This document shows positions 5,185-5,537 of a stretch of DNA of 5,537 bases, in pieces. Position 1 is the first letter of the stretch, and each line of letters begins with the position of its first letter. Under the pieces are notes generated by a model that was not told the origin of the DNA, did no database searches, and was given only the letters and a program-made list of their open reading frames with translations. Position numbers and translations under genes: made by a program. The DNA comes from an uncultured Clostridia bacterium (GTDB lineage Bacteria; Bacillota; Clostridia; Christensenellales; Aristaeellaceae): positions 1 through 5,537 of the forward strand of contig CAMOHY010000166.1 of the NCBI GenBank assembly GCA_946615495.1. Direction: 5' to 3'.

Positions 5185-5537
5185 TTACGGCTGCTTGCCG
5201 ATGTAGGCCAGGATGCCGCCGTCCACATACAGAATATGGCCATTGACGAAATTGGAAGCGTCGGAAGCCAGGAACACGGCGGGGCCTTGCAGGTCCTCCG
5301 GGTTGCCCCAGCGGGCGGCGGGCGTTTTGGCGATGATGAACTGGTCAAAGGGATGGCGGCTGCCGTCGGGCTGGCGTTCGCGCAGGGGCGCGGTCTGCGG
5401 CGTGGCGATATAGCCGGGGCCGATGCCGTTGCACTGAATATTGTGTTCGCCGTATTCGGAGCAGATGTTCCGGGTGAGCATTTTCAGGCCGCCCTTGGCC
5501 GCGGCGTAGGCGGAAACGGTTTCCCGGCCCAGCTCGC
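5185..5537 (-). CDS. idnO: Gluconate 5-dehydrogenase-like short-chain dehydrogenase (C-terminal part, cut by window edge)
   Basis: The frame runs from the right window edge to TAA at 5187-5185; 116 complete residues are visible and the N-terminal Rossmann half, with its glycine-rich nucleotide site, lies outside. The piece starts ELGRETVSAYAAAKGGL, which contains the SDR active-site YxxxK (Tyr10, Lys14 of the visible part). Next come NIQCNGIGPGYIATPQTAPLR, HPFDQFIIAKTPAARWGNPEDL, and a C-terminus VNGHILYVDGGILAYIGKQP. The PGYIATPQTAPLR segment, the TPAARWG segment and the VDGGILA ending are typical of gluconate 5-dehydrogenases (Gno/IdnO type), cytoplasmic enzymes that interconvert gluconate and 5-keto-gluconate using NAD(P)H. 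The close relative 2-dehydro-3-deoxy-gluconate 5-dehydrogenase (KduD) is the main alternative. An intrinsic terminator follows, so this is the last gene of its transcript. The ATG at 5481 is internal, not the start. Confidence 0.88.
   Translation of the reverse strand, partial: ELGRETVSAYAAAKGGLKMLTRNICSEYGEHNIQCNGIGPGYIATPQTAPLRERQPDGSRHPFDQFIIAKTPAARWGNPEDLQGPAVFLASDASNFVNGHILYVDGGILAYIGKQP

Overview
The window looks like chromosomal DNA of a moderately GC-rich Gram-positive anaerobe, most likely a gut-type member of the Clostridia. This is an inference from three things: a surface protein with Ig-like stalks, a CnaB-type domain and an IPPTGD sortase-type anchor; an aldo/keto reductase fused to a two-cluster ferredoxin domain; and strong AGGAGG-type ribosome binding sites with sigma-70/A-like promoters.

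Layout. (1) Positions 59-2521 (minus) hold the C-terminal ~820 codons of a large cell-wall-anchored protein. It is broken: the 5' part is missing and the frame is interrupted by TAA (2162-2164) and TAG (281-283). The protein reads smoothly across both stops in one frame, with no frameshift. Both stops are one C-to-T change from a glutamine codon, and glutamine suits the domain pattern at least at the first site. (2) Positions 2522-2849 are intergenic. They hold a long near-perfect inverted repeat (2584-2629) that looks like a terminator with no gene to terminate, then a near-consensus promoter (2724-2752) and a structured leader. (3) 2850-3974 (plus) is an intact aldo/keto reductase with two 4Fe-4S motifs. 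(4) 3989-4993 (minus) is an intact seven-bladed-propeller lactonase of the 6-phosphogluconolactonase family, convergent with the reductase and 14 bp from it. (5) 5185-5537 (minus) is the C-terminal part of a gluconate 5-dehydrogenase-like short-chain dehydrogenase, cut by the window edge and followed by a clear intrinsic terminator (5122-5149).

Functionally, the right half suggests sugar-acid metabolism. A lactonase that opens an aldonolactone lies next to a dehydrogenase that interconverts an aldonate and its 5-keto form, with a general aldo/keto reductase nearby. The terminator and a separate promoter between dehydrogenase and lactonase argue against a single transcript. The left half is a decaying, or unusually decoded, surface protein.

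I found no CRISPR array, tRNA, rRNA, transposase or phage gene. The most interesting items are the pair of Gln-to-stop positions in the surface protein and its central domain, which has an NCATG cysteine motif and resembles a permuted papain-like fold.
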